Part shown: positions 1 through 5,482 of the stretch, piece after piece
How the letters are laid out: each line of letters begins with the position of its first letter
Position numbering within the stretch: position 1 is the first letter of the stretch
Assembly (NCBI GenBank): GCA_028817755.1
Contig: JAPPPA010000022.1
Location: 1-5,930, forward strand
DNA length: 5,930 bases
Origin: Gammaproteobacteria bacterium
GTDB taxonomy: Bacteria; Pseudomonadota; Gammaproteobacteria; JAPPPA01
Reading direction: 5' to 3'
Translations under genes and position numbers: made by a program
The notes under the pieces: generated by a model
What the model saw: the letters and a program-made list of their open reading frames with translations, nothing else
Database searches by the model: none
Told to the model about the DNA's origin: nothing

Positions 1-81
1 GACCACACACGCAGGAATGCCGTGTAGCAAGGTAATCAAAATTAAAAACGTAAGGTTAAAAACACCTAGCAAAAAGCGCAT
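1..81 (-). CDS. Partial CDS, N-terminus of an unidentified protein with a hydrophobic leader
   Basis: Reading the minus strand from an ATG at 81 gives 27 codons without a stop up to the window edge. The peptide begins MRFLLGVFNLTFLILITLL and continues with a few more mostly hydrophobic residues. This looks like a transmembrane anchor or uncleaved signal sequence after one N-terminal arginine. The frame is also open upstream of the ATG, but I find no ATG, GTG or TTG there as far as about 135, so 81 is the natural start. The ribosome binding site is weak (GAAA, spacing 5). It has the same direction as the crotonase gene and lies 71 bp beyond its stop, so the two could be co-transcribed. The family cannot be named from 27 residues. 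A membrane-anchored acyltransferase would fit the style, but that is only a guess. The alternative is that it is a chance open frame. Confidence 0.45.
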   Translation of the reverse strand, partial: MRFLLGVFNLTFLILITLLHGIPACVV

Positions 82-108
82 AACAGTTTCATATACCGTG
101 GTTGAGCC

Positions 109-130
109 ACAATGATTGGTTACATTGTAA
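109..130. repeat. Inverted repeat between the crotonase stop and the left-edge gene
   Basis: ACAATG at 109-114 and CATTGT at 123-128 are perfect 6-base arms around 8 bases. The right arm also lies inside an 11-base odd-centred palindrome, TTACATTGTAA (120-130). It falls in the short gap upstream of the minus-strand gene at 1-81, where an operator would be expected. No T-run follows on either strand, so it does not look like an intrinsic terminator. Chance occurrence is possible at this length, and I do not recognise a specific regulator's site. Confidence 0.3.
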
Positions 131-152
131 ACACCAACCTATCGCAACTCTA

Positions 153-956
153 TTACTTTGCCGCCGCGTCTCCGTGGTCAGTAAACGATCCACCCCGGCC
201 AGCACCGGCCGCGAATTTTCCTGCACCTGCGATCAAATCGCCACTGGCAATACTCATTCGACCCCTGCGAAACTCATTCATCATGGCTTCATCAAGGTCT
301 AAACCAAATTGCTCATAAGCAGACAAACGGTCTTCGCGCATACACGTTTGCGGGAATTCACAAAGCTGTTGCGCCAACTCCAGCGCCACATCTAGACTTT
401 TACCTGACGCCGCTACGCGATTGACCAAACCAATACGTTCCGCTTCCTCTGCCTTAACTGGACGCCCCGTTAGGATTAAATCTAAAGCGCGCGACAAACC
501 AATTAAGCGAGGCAAGCGCACCGTGCCGCCGTCAATTAACGGCACGCCCCAACGGCGGCAAAAAATACCCATTACGGCGTCTTCCGCCATCACGCGCATA
601 TCGCACCAAAGCGCTAACTCCATCCCGCCAGCAACTGCAAAACCTTCGATGGCCGCAATCACGGGCTTAGTTAAGAGCATACGACTCGGCCCCATCGGGC
701 CATCGCCTTTTTCTTCTAATCGATTAACACGGTCCATATCGCCCGACGCCAAGGCTTTTAAATCGGCACCGGCACAAAACGTACTGTGCTGACCGTAAAA
801 CACCGCAACTTTGGCTGAGTCGTCCTCTTCAAAGGCGTGAAACGCATCCGCCAAGGCCTCTGCCGTTGGGCGATCTACGGCATTTTTTGCCTGCGCGCGG
901 TTTAGCGATATCAGCGTGATATCGCCACGTTTTTCTACGAGCACCGCGTCCGTCAT
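153..956 (-). CDS. Crotonase / enoyl-CoA hydratase-isomerase family protein
   Basis: A 267-residue protein of normal length for the crotonase superfamily, whose members bind acyl-CoA and stabilise an enolate in an oxyanion hole. The two oxyanion-hole segments are visible: FCAGADLKAL (60-69) and AIEGFAVAGGMELALWCD (102-119). Glu113 in the second segment matches the first catalytic glutamate of rat mitochondrial enoyl-CoA hydratase (Glu144). The second catalytic glutamate (Glu164 in rat) aligns with Cys133 in the segment GIFCRRWGVPLIDGG (130-144). This segment is typical of a bacterial subgroup annotated simply as enoyl-CoA hydratase. Hydration of enoyl-CoA is therefore not certain, and isomerase or other crotonase chemistry is possible. 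The protein is expected to be cytoplasmic. The ATG at 956 lies 2 bp after the stop of the hemolysin III-like gene and has no clear Shine-Dalgarno sequence, which suggests translational coupling. Family assignment is firm; substrate is unknown. Confidence 0.93.
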   Translation of the reverse strand: MTDAVLVEKRGDITLISLNRAQAKNAVDRPTAEALADAFHAFEEDDSAKVAVFYGQHSTFCAGADLKALASGDMDRVNRLEEKGDGPMGPSRMLLTKPVIAAIEGFAVAGGMELALWCDMRVMAEDAVMGIFCRRWGVPLIDGGTVRLPRLIGLSRALDLILTGRPVKAEEAERIGLVNRVAASGKSLDVALELAQQLCEFPQTCMREDRLSAYEQFGLDLDEAMMNEFRRGRMSIASGDLIAGAGKFAAGAGRGGSFTDHGDAAAK

Positions 957-958
957 CG

Positions 959-1693
959 CTAGTTAGGCTTAATGGTCTGAATGGCTTCTTTAATGACTGC
1001 CGGGTCAACCAGCGGTTGCGCTGGCGAGTCTGGCACCACGTAGAGCAAGATCGATAAGTAATGGCAAACCGTGCCGCCCAATACAAACACATGCCAAATG
1101 GCGTGGTTAAACGGCAGCTTGTCCCATACATAAAAGACCACGCCGACGGTGTAGCTGAGGCCGCCCGCTAGGAGTAGCCACATGCCACCGGCGGGCACAG
1201 CTTCCATCACCGACTTACCGTAAAACACCACCAGCCAACCCATAGCGAGGTAAATCACCGTAGATAGCTTGTCGAATTTGCCAGTAAAGAAGAGTTTGAA
1301 AACCACACCAACAGCGGCAAGCGTCCAAATAATCGCAAACAGCTCCCAGCCTTGCTCGCCCCGTAACGAAATCAGCGTATACGGCGTGTAAGTACCTGCA
1401 ATCAGCAAATAAATACTGGCGTGATCCATCACCTTAAACACCGCCCTGGCGCCGTCATGCGGAACGCTGTGATAAAGCGTGGAAGAGGTGTACAGCAGGA
1501 TCATGCTGGCACCAAAAATCGATACCGCGGTAACGTCTTGGGCATCGCCATTGACTGCCGCAAAGCCAACCAATACCGCCAAGCCAACAATACTGGCAAC
1601 AGCACCAAGGCCGTGCGTCACGCTGTTGGCAACTTCTTCTTTCAAGCTGTAAAGACTGGCACGAATGTGCTCGCGTGTTTCACCGTTAGCCAC
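959..1693 (-). CDS. Hemolysin III (HlyIII/TrhA, PAQR-type) family integral membrane protein
   Basis: A 244-residue protein with about seven hydrophobic helices and all the marks of the HlyIII branch of the PAQR superfamily. These are EEVANSVTHG (19-28), the SxxxH motif in STLYHS (71-76), DHASIYLLIAGTYTP (90-104, with Asp90), and the final-helix HxxxH in HAIWHVFVLGG (197-207), followed by His211. In PAQR proteins the Ser, Asp and His residues form a metal site in the membrane, and all are present. Some bacterial homologues (TrhA) are linked to membrane energetics homeostasis; the hemolysin name is historical. I chose the GTG start at 1693 because AAGGA lies 5 bases upstream. A TTG 9 codons earlier (1720) would add residues without a comparable ribosome binding site. 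It is the first gene of a two-gene minus-strand unit with the crotonase. Family is near certain; physiological role is not. Confidence 0.94.
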   Translation of the reverse strand: MANGETREHIRASLYSLKEEVANSVTHGLGAVASIVGLAVLVGFAAVNGDAQDVTAVSIFGASMILLYTSSTLYHSVPHDGARAVFKVMDHASIYLLIAGTYTPYTLISLRGEQGWELFAIIWTLAAVGVVFKLFFTGKFDKLSTVIYLAMGWLVVFYGKSVMEAVPAGGMWLLLAGGLSYTVGVVFYVWDKLPFNHAIWHVFVLGGTVCHYLSILLYVVPDSPAQPLVDPAVIKEAIQTIKPN

Positions 1694-1698
1694 GGAAA

Positions 1699-1703
1699 TC
1701 CTT
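1699..1703 (-). promoter_or_regulatory. Shine-Dalgarno site deciding the GTG start of the HlyIII-family gene
   Basis: The minus strand reads AAGGA here, 5 bases before the GTG at 1693. This site favours the GTG over the upstream in-frame TTG at 1720, which would place the site inside the coding sequence. Confidence 0.65.
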
Positions 1704-1707
1704 TTTC

Positions 1708-1734
1708 TTAACCAAACCAATACAAGCAGGTTAA
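1708..1734. promoter_or_regulatory. Candidate operator dyad in the divergent HlyIII/SDR intergenic region
   Basis: The 92-bp region between the two divergent starts (1694-1785) must hold both promoters. It contains TTAACC (1708-1713) and GGTTAA (1729-1734), a perfect 6-base inverted repeat with a 15-base spacer. On the plus strand TTAACA (1731-1736) could serve as a -35 element for the SDR operon, but the -10 candidates 16-17 bases downstream are poor. I cannot place either promoter with confidence. The dyad may be coincidental. Confidence 0.25.
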
Positions 1735-1785
1735 CATTCTCCGCATTACAACAAATACGAACTTACTTTGGGGCAAGACAACAAC

Positions 1786-2586
1786 ATGACCACACTGGCT
1801 GGCAAAACCCTTTTTATTACTGGTTCCACACGCGGTATTGGCCGCTGCATTGCGCTACGCGCGGCAGCCGATGGCGCCAACGTCGTCATCACTGGCAAAT
1901 CAGACGAACCAAACCCTAAGCTACCGCACACCATTCACAGCACCGCTGCGGACGTCGAAGCTGCTGGCGGCAATGCTTTAGCAGTTAAATTAGATGTGCG
2001 CGATGACGCTTCAGTTAACGCCGCAGTTGAAGCCGCAGTAGAGAAGTTTAGTGGCATAGACATTTTGATTAACAACGCCAGCGCAATTTCACTATCGCCC
2101 ATTGCCGTCACACCGCTGAAAAAATACGATCTGATTACCCAGGCCAACTCGCGCGGCAGCTTTATTGCCATGCAAGCCTGCTTGCCGCATTTAAAGAAAT
2201 CAGAAAACGGCCAAGTACTGTCGCTGTCACCACCGATTAACTTGGACAAAAAATGGTTAGCCAGCTACGCGCCCTACACCCTCAGCAAATACGGCATGAC
2301 CATGCTGACCCAAGGCCTTGCGTTTGAGTCACGCGGCAAAGTCCGCGCCAACTGCCTATGGCCGGCCACCGTAATTGGTACTGCGGCGATGAAAGCCGTT
2401 GGCCCAGTGCCGATGGAGCGCACCCGCGCGCCAGAAATCATGGGCGAAGCCGCTTACCACCTACTCTGCAATAGCGAATACAACGGCGAAACGCTATTAG
2501 ACGAAGACGTACTCAAAGCAGTCGGTATCGACGACTTTAGCGAATGGGATCAAGGCGGCGAACCGTTGCCAGACCTGTTCCTATAA
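1786..2586 (+). CDS. Short-chain dehydrogenase/reductase, HSDL2-like
   Basis: A 266-residue NAD(P)-dependent Rossmann-fold oxidoreductase of the SDR superfamily. The nucleotide-binding glycine motif is TGSTRGIG (12-19), the structural motif is NNAS (96-99), and the active-site residues are Asn121, Ser148 (in SLSPP), Tyr164 and Lys168 (YTLSK). It follows the SDR domain of animal HSDL2 (hydroxysteroid dehydrogenase-like 2) block by block: PNPKL near 42-46, INNASAISL at 95-103, SPPINL at 148-153, YGM at 169-171, ALWP-like CLWP at 190-193, TAAM at 199-202 and a short acidic LLDEDVLK near 237-244. It lacks the C-terminal sterol-carrier domain of animal HSDL2. Bacterial members are commonly found with fatty-acid metabolism genes; the substrate is not established. 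The ATG at 1786 was chosen over a TTG at 1768 because family members begin a few residues before LAGKTLFITG; the ribosome binding site is weak for both. It is the first gene of a likely three-gene operon. Confidence 0.93.
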   Translation: MTTLAGKTLFITGSTRGIGRCIALRAAADGANVVITGKSDEPNPKLPHTIHSTAADVEAAGGNALAVKLDVRDDASVNAAVEAAVEKFSGIDILINNASAISLSPIAVTPLKKYDLITQANSRGSFIAMQACLPHLKKSENGQVLSLSPPINLDKKWLASYAPYTLSKYGMTMLTQGLAFESRGKVRANCLWPATVIGTAAMKAVGPVPMERTRAPEIMGEAAYHLLCNSEYNGETLLDEDVLKAVGIDDFSEWDQGGEPLPDLFL

Positions 2587-2605
2587 AGAACCAAGGCTAT
2601 TTCAA

Positions 2606-3589
2606 ATGCACGTGTTGATTGAATGTGGCAGCGTCATTCCCGCAGTTAAATACGGCGGCACCGAACGCGTTGTGTGGTGGCTAGGCAAGGCACTAGTTGA
2701 GCAGGGCCACAAGGTGACGTACTTAGCCATGCCCGGCTCTAGCTGCCCGTTTGCGGATATCATTGCGCTTGATCCAGCCCGCCCACGGCACGAGCAAATA
2801 CCCGACGATGTAGATATTGTTCACTACAACGGCGGGCACGACACACTTTGCCCTAAGCCTTATTTGGAAACGATTCACGGCAACGTGCCGCCGGGCCATA
2901 CGTTTCATATAAACACCGTTTTTATCTCTCAAAACCAAGCCGAACGTTGCGGCGGCGACTATTACATTCACCACGGCCTAGACCTGGAAGAATATGGCGA
3001 CCCAGCGCTACAAGCACCTCGGCAAAACCTGGTATTTCTAGCTAAAGCCGCGTGGCGAGTGAAAAACGTAAAAGGCGCGATTCGCATGACGCGCAATGCC
3101 GGCGCCGCGATCGAAGTTGCTGGCGGCAGCCGCCTAAACATCAAAATGGGCTTCCGCTTCACCGCCACACCCAAAGCGCGCTTTCACGGCATGGTCGACC
3201 AGCAATACAAAATGCAGCTGCTACGACGAACCGAGGGATTGGTATTCCCCGTGCTTTGGCACGAGCCTTTTGGCTTGGCAGTTATCGAGGCCATGTATTA
3301 CGGCAACCCCGCCTTTGTAACCGCTTGGGGCTCATTGCCAGAACTCGTTACACCTGAAGTTGGCTTTAGCTCCAATAGCGAATCGGAATTAACAGAAGCC
3401 ATAAAGAACCGCGGCGCCTATAAACGCGATGTTATTCACGAATACATACGTGAAAACTTTAACAACCACCGCATGGCCAGCCATTACGTTCAGGCCTACG
3501 AAAAAGTCCTAAACGGCGAAACACTGAACAGCCAAGTCCCGGTTAAACCCGATACTCCCGAGCCCAAGCGCTTCAGCATGACGCCTTAA
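2606..3589 (+). CDS. Glycosyltransferase, GT-B fold (GT4-like)
   Basis: A 327-residue protein resembling family 4 glycosyltransferases, which transfer a sugar from a nucleotide-sugar donor with retention. The N-terminal domain shows the acceptor-side motif YGGTERVVWWLGKAL (16-30) followed by EQGHKVTYLA (32-41). The C-terminal domain has the hallmark E-x7-E motif in HEPFGLAVIEAM (219-230; Glu220 and Glu228), then WGSLPELV (241-248) facing the donor nucleotide. The donor-binding strand NLVFLAKAAWRVKNVKGAI (141-159) is less standard: the usual G(R)xxxxKG pattern appears as AKAAWRVKNVKG. At 327 residues it is on the short side for the family. There is no signal peptide; it is probably cytoplasmic or peripheral to the inner membrane. 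AAGG at 2593-2596, 9 bases before the ATG, is a good ribosome binding site. It starts 19 bp after the SDR stop and ends 14 bp before the DUF4153 gene. The sugar and acceptor cannot be deduced. Confidence 0.92.
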   Translation: MHVLIECGSVIPAVKYGGTERVVWWLGKALVEQGHKVTYLAMPGSSCPFADIIALDPARPRHEQIPDDVDIVHYNGGHDTLCPKPYLETIHGNVPPGHTFHINTVFISQNQAERCGGDYYIHHGLDLEEYGDPALQAPRQNLVFLAKAAWRVKNVKGAIRMTRNAGAAIEVAGGSRLNIKMGFRFTATPKARFHGMVDQQYKMQLLRRTEGLVFPVLWHEPFGLAVIEAMYYGNPAFVTAWGSLPELVTPEVGFSSNSESELTEAIKNRGAYKRDVIHEYIRENFNNHRMASHYVQAYEKVLNGETLNSQVPVKPDTPEPKRFSMTP

Positions 3590-3603
3590 CTCAGAGCAAA
3601 CTT

Positions 3604-5369
3604 ATGGAAACCTGTCAGCCACCCAATTACGAATCCCAACGCTGGGTGGTGCTGATAGCAGTCATCCAAAGTCTATTGCTGCTGATCGCCCAGCGCTCGC
3701 TCGAAAGCGGCGGATGGATTGCCGACACCCCGCTACGACTCACACTCTGGTATTCCCTAAGCCTCAGCGTGCCAACCATGCTGATGCTACTGATTAACGA
3801 CGTACGCAAAGCCTACCTTGGGCGTTTGGCCTCGGCTTATTCTCGATTATTGGCCTACAAGCACTCAACGCTGGCAATAGCTGCGACCCCAGCATCGCCG
3901 TTGAATGCGGCAATGTCATGTTTCCTTATGTGCTTACGCTCACCGTCAGCTGTTTTATTGGGCTGGCTTTTCTACAAGTATGGCAACACCACGGCAAGCC
4001 CAGCGGCGACTACAACCTGCTGTTTGAATACAGCTGGCACAACGCGCTGTCGCTACTCCTCAGCGCGGCATTCCTCGGTTTGTTTTGGCTGCTACTACTG
4101 CTTTGGGCCGGTCTATTCAAATTACTAGAAGTGGATTTCTTCGCCGAGCTATTTGCTGAAGAAACCTTTATCTATCCTGTCTCGGGCCTAGTGATCGGCA
4201 TTGGCGTGGCGCTAGCGCGCACCCGTACCGAGTTACTCGCCAACGTGCGCGAGCACAGCCTGTTTTGGATCTTCAAATCGCTCACACCATTGCTCGCCAC
4301 CATTAGCGTGCTGTTCTTAGTGGCTATCGCCTTAGTCGGCGTCGAAGTGCTTTGGGCTACCGGCCATGCCGGCAGCTTGCTCGCTTGGCTTGCGGTCGCA
4401 ATCGTGGTGTTTATTAATGCCGTGTTCCTAAACGGCAACCACAAAACCCATTACCCCGCGCCTATTCGCTGGTTGGTAAACGCCGCCCTACTTGGCCTGC
4501 CGGGGAGTGCCGCGCTGGGCCTATGGGCCATTGCACTGCGCGTAGAACTATACGGTGGGAGCGTTATCCTCCTTTGTGCTCTCTACGTCATGCTCGTGCT
4601 ATTTGCCTACGGCATTGGCTACGCTGTTGCCGTTATCCGCTCAGGTTTAGGTAAAGGCATTTGGCTGAATGCCATTAAACCTCATAACACCATGGTTGCC
4701 CTGGTCATTGCCTCCAGCTTGGCGTTTATCAATCTCGGCTTTCCTAGCTTCTTCAGCATCGCCATTAATAGCCAAATGCAACAACTGCATAAGGGCCATA
4801 TCGACTGGAAAGACTTCGACTTTAAACACCTGCGTTTCGAAGCCGGCATAGACGGCTATGAAGCCGTACAAGACTTCGCGCGCAACCCAACAGTAGAACT
4901 CAGCGACCACGGCAAAGCCTACTTAGATGACCTGCTCGCGGCCGACAACCGCTGGAGCGTTGAGTTAAGCGTAGGTAGTCCCGAAGAACGCCGGGATGCA
5001 ATTCGCTTCCGCGAAAACGAAACCCCGCCAGAAGGCTTGGTCGAATTCATTATCAACAACAACTATTGGGCCAGCGACTGCACCGAAGCAGAAAATCGCT
5101 GCGCCCTAGTTTCCATCTCGCTACGCCGCAGCGGCGAGCCCGACTGGCTATTTATGTTCCAAGGCGAATACAACCGCATGTGGGCGCTATACAACAAAGC
5201 ACAACAGACCGACGGCAGCCAAGAATGGGAAAAGGTCGGCGAGCTGAGCCCTTGGGGTAAGCAACACAGCAACGCCTTCGACAAAGTCTTTGCAGGCGAC
5301 TACAAAGCCACCGAACCCGCTTGGCTAGATTTAGACCCGGGCAGCGGCCCAATTCCTGTTCGCCCCTAG
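3604..5369 (+). pseudogene. DUF4153-type multi-pass membrane protein gene, interrupted by a -1 frameshift near 3819
   Basis: The gene starts at the ATG at 3604, 14 bp after the glycosyltransferase stop, and its first 72 codons encode two membrane helices (about residues 14-31 and 45-64). Near 3817-3821 the coding frame changes. The continuing frame reads WAFGLGLFSIIGLQALNAG and onward to the TAG at 5367-5369. Restoring one base (for example CTTTGG for CTTGG) gives about 588 residues, the usual size for this family, with about 11 membrane helices and a soluble C-terminal region from about residue 390. Family-like blocks are LLWAGLFKLLEVDFFAELF, IYPVSGLVIGIGVALAR, YPAPIRWLV and a YGIGYAVAV helix. 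The DUF4153 assignment rests on my recognition of these blocks. In that C-terminal region two cysteines 7 residues apart (SDC...NRC) might form a disulfide if it is periplasmic. There is no slippery heptamer, so a mutation or sequencing error is likelier than programmed frameshifting. Function of the family is unknown; an envelope role is inferred. Confidence 0.82.
3918..5369 (+). CDS. Downstream intact frame of the frameshifted DUF4153-type gene (residues 106-588)
   Basis: This is the longest uninterrupted frame of the broken gene: 483 residues with about eight membrane helices and the soluble tail. Automated annotation would probably report it as the gene. The ATG at 3918 has no convincing ribosome binding site and lies inside the family-like region. 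The same frame codes sensibly for 33 residues upstream (from 3819), including a full membrane helix, but contains no ATG, GTG or TTG before the TAA at 3795-3797. It is therefore the remainder of the larger gene, not an independently designed protein. If the frameshift is real, translation from 3918 or by reinitiation could still give a truncated product lacking the first three helices. Confidence 0.6.
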   Translation: MFPYVLTLTVSCFIGLAFLQVWQHHGKPSGDYNLLFEYSWHNALSLLLSAAFLGLFWLLLLLWAGLFKLLEVDFFAELFAEETFIYPVSGLVIGIGVALARTRTELLANVREHSLFWIFKSLTPLLATISVLFLVAIALVGVEVLWATGHAGSLLAWLAVAIVVFINAVFLNGNHKTHYPAPIRWLVNAALLGLPGSAALGLWAIALRVELYGGSVILLCALYVMLVLFAYGIGYAVAVIRSGLGKGIWLNAIKPHNTMVALVIASSLAFINLGFPSFFSIAINSQMQQLHKGHIDWKDFDFKHLRFEAGIDGYEAVQDFARNPTVELSDHGKAYLDDLLAADNRWSVELSVGSPEERRDAIRFRENETPPEGLVEFIINNNYWASDCTEAENRCALVSISLRRSGEPDWLFMFQGEYNRMWALYNKAQQTDGSQEWEKVGELSPWGKQHSNAFDKVFAGDYKATEPAWLDLDPGSGPIPVRP

Positions 5370-5386
5370 GCTAAGCAGGCCGCCAT

Positions 5387-5401
5387 TTGGGAACGGCCCA
5401 A
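5387..5401. promoter_or_regulatory. Dyad overlapping the acnD -35 region
   Basis: TTGGG (5387-5391) and CCCAA (5397-5401) form a perfect 5-base inverted repeat around AACGG. An overlapping wider pair, GGCCG (5378-5382) and CGGCC (5394-5398), is also present. The position over the -35 element suits a repressor site, or a remnant of a terminator for the upstream operon. No T-run follows it, which argues against an intrinsic terminator. The arms are short enough for chance. Confidence 0.3.
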
Positions 5402-5416
5402 TCACGGCTGTATAAT
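5387..5416 (+). promoter_or_regulatory. Sigma-70-like promoter for acnD
   Basis: A perfect -10 hexamer TATAAT lies at 5411-5416, preceded by TTGGGA at 5387-5392 (4 of 6 matches to TTGACA) with an 18-base spacer. Transcription would begin near 5423, giving a leader of about 60 bases before acnD. It lies in the 113-bp gap after the membrane-protein gene, so acnD probably has its own transcription start. Confidence 0.6.
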
Positions 5417-5440
5417 CTCGCGCCCTAAGACTTTCTATCT

Positions 5441-5460
5441 GCGTAGCGCCCGCGCTGCGC
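5441..5460 (+). promoter_or_regulatory. Stem-loop in the predicted acnD mRNA leader
   Basis: The two halves GCGTAGCGCC and CGCGCTGCGC are near-complementary: eight Watson-Crick pairs, one G-U wobble and a mismatched centre. As RNA this would form a stem of about 8 pairs with a 4-base loop. It ends 22 bases before the acnD start and lies downstream of the predicted transcription start, so it could affect translation or serve as a DNA operator. No T-run follows, so it is not a classical terminator. I do not recognise it as a known riboswitch or regulator site. Confidence 0.4.
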
Positions 5461-5482
5461 CAGCACAATACGTGACCTAGGC

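Noticed and set aside
102..318. Two overlapping plus-strand open frames of 66 and 68 codons
   Set aside because: They overlap the crotonase 3' end on the opposite strand, lack a ribosome binding site and show no recognisable protein pattern.
421..792. 123-codon plus-strand open frame inside the crotonase gene
   Set aside because: It is antisense to conserved crotonase motifs and resembles no known protein.
3811..3822. Programmed -1 ribosomal frameshifting in the DUF4153 gene
   Set aside because: No X-XXY-YYZ heptamer is present: the zero-frame codons TAC CTT GGG cannot re-pair well one base back. I also saw no strong hairpin at the usual distance downstream.
3820..4128. Continuation of the 3604 frame past the frameshift to a stop at 4128
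   Set aside because: The translation loses its membrane-protein character right after 3819, while the other frame gains it. This tail is out-of-frame sequence.
5371..5410. Intrinsic terminator after the DUF4153 gene
   Set aside because: The GC-rich dyads are not followed by a run of T residues, so they are not supported as a rho-independent terminator.
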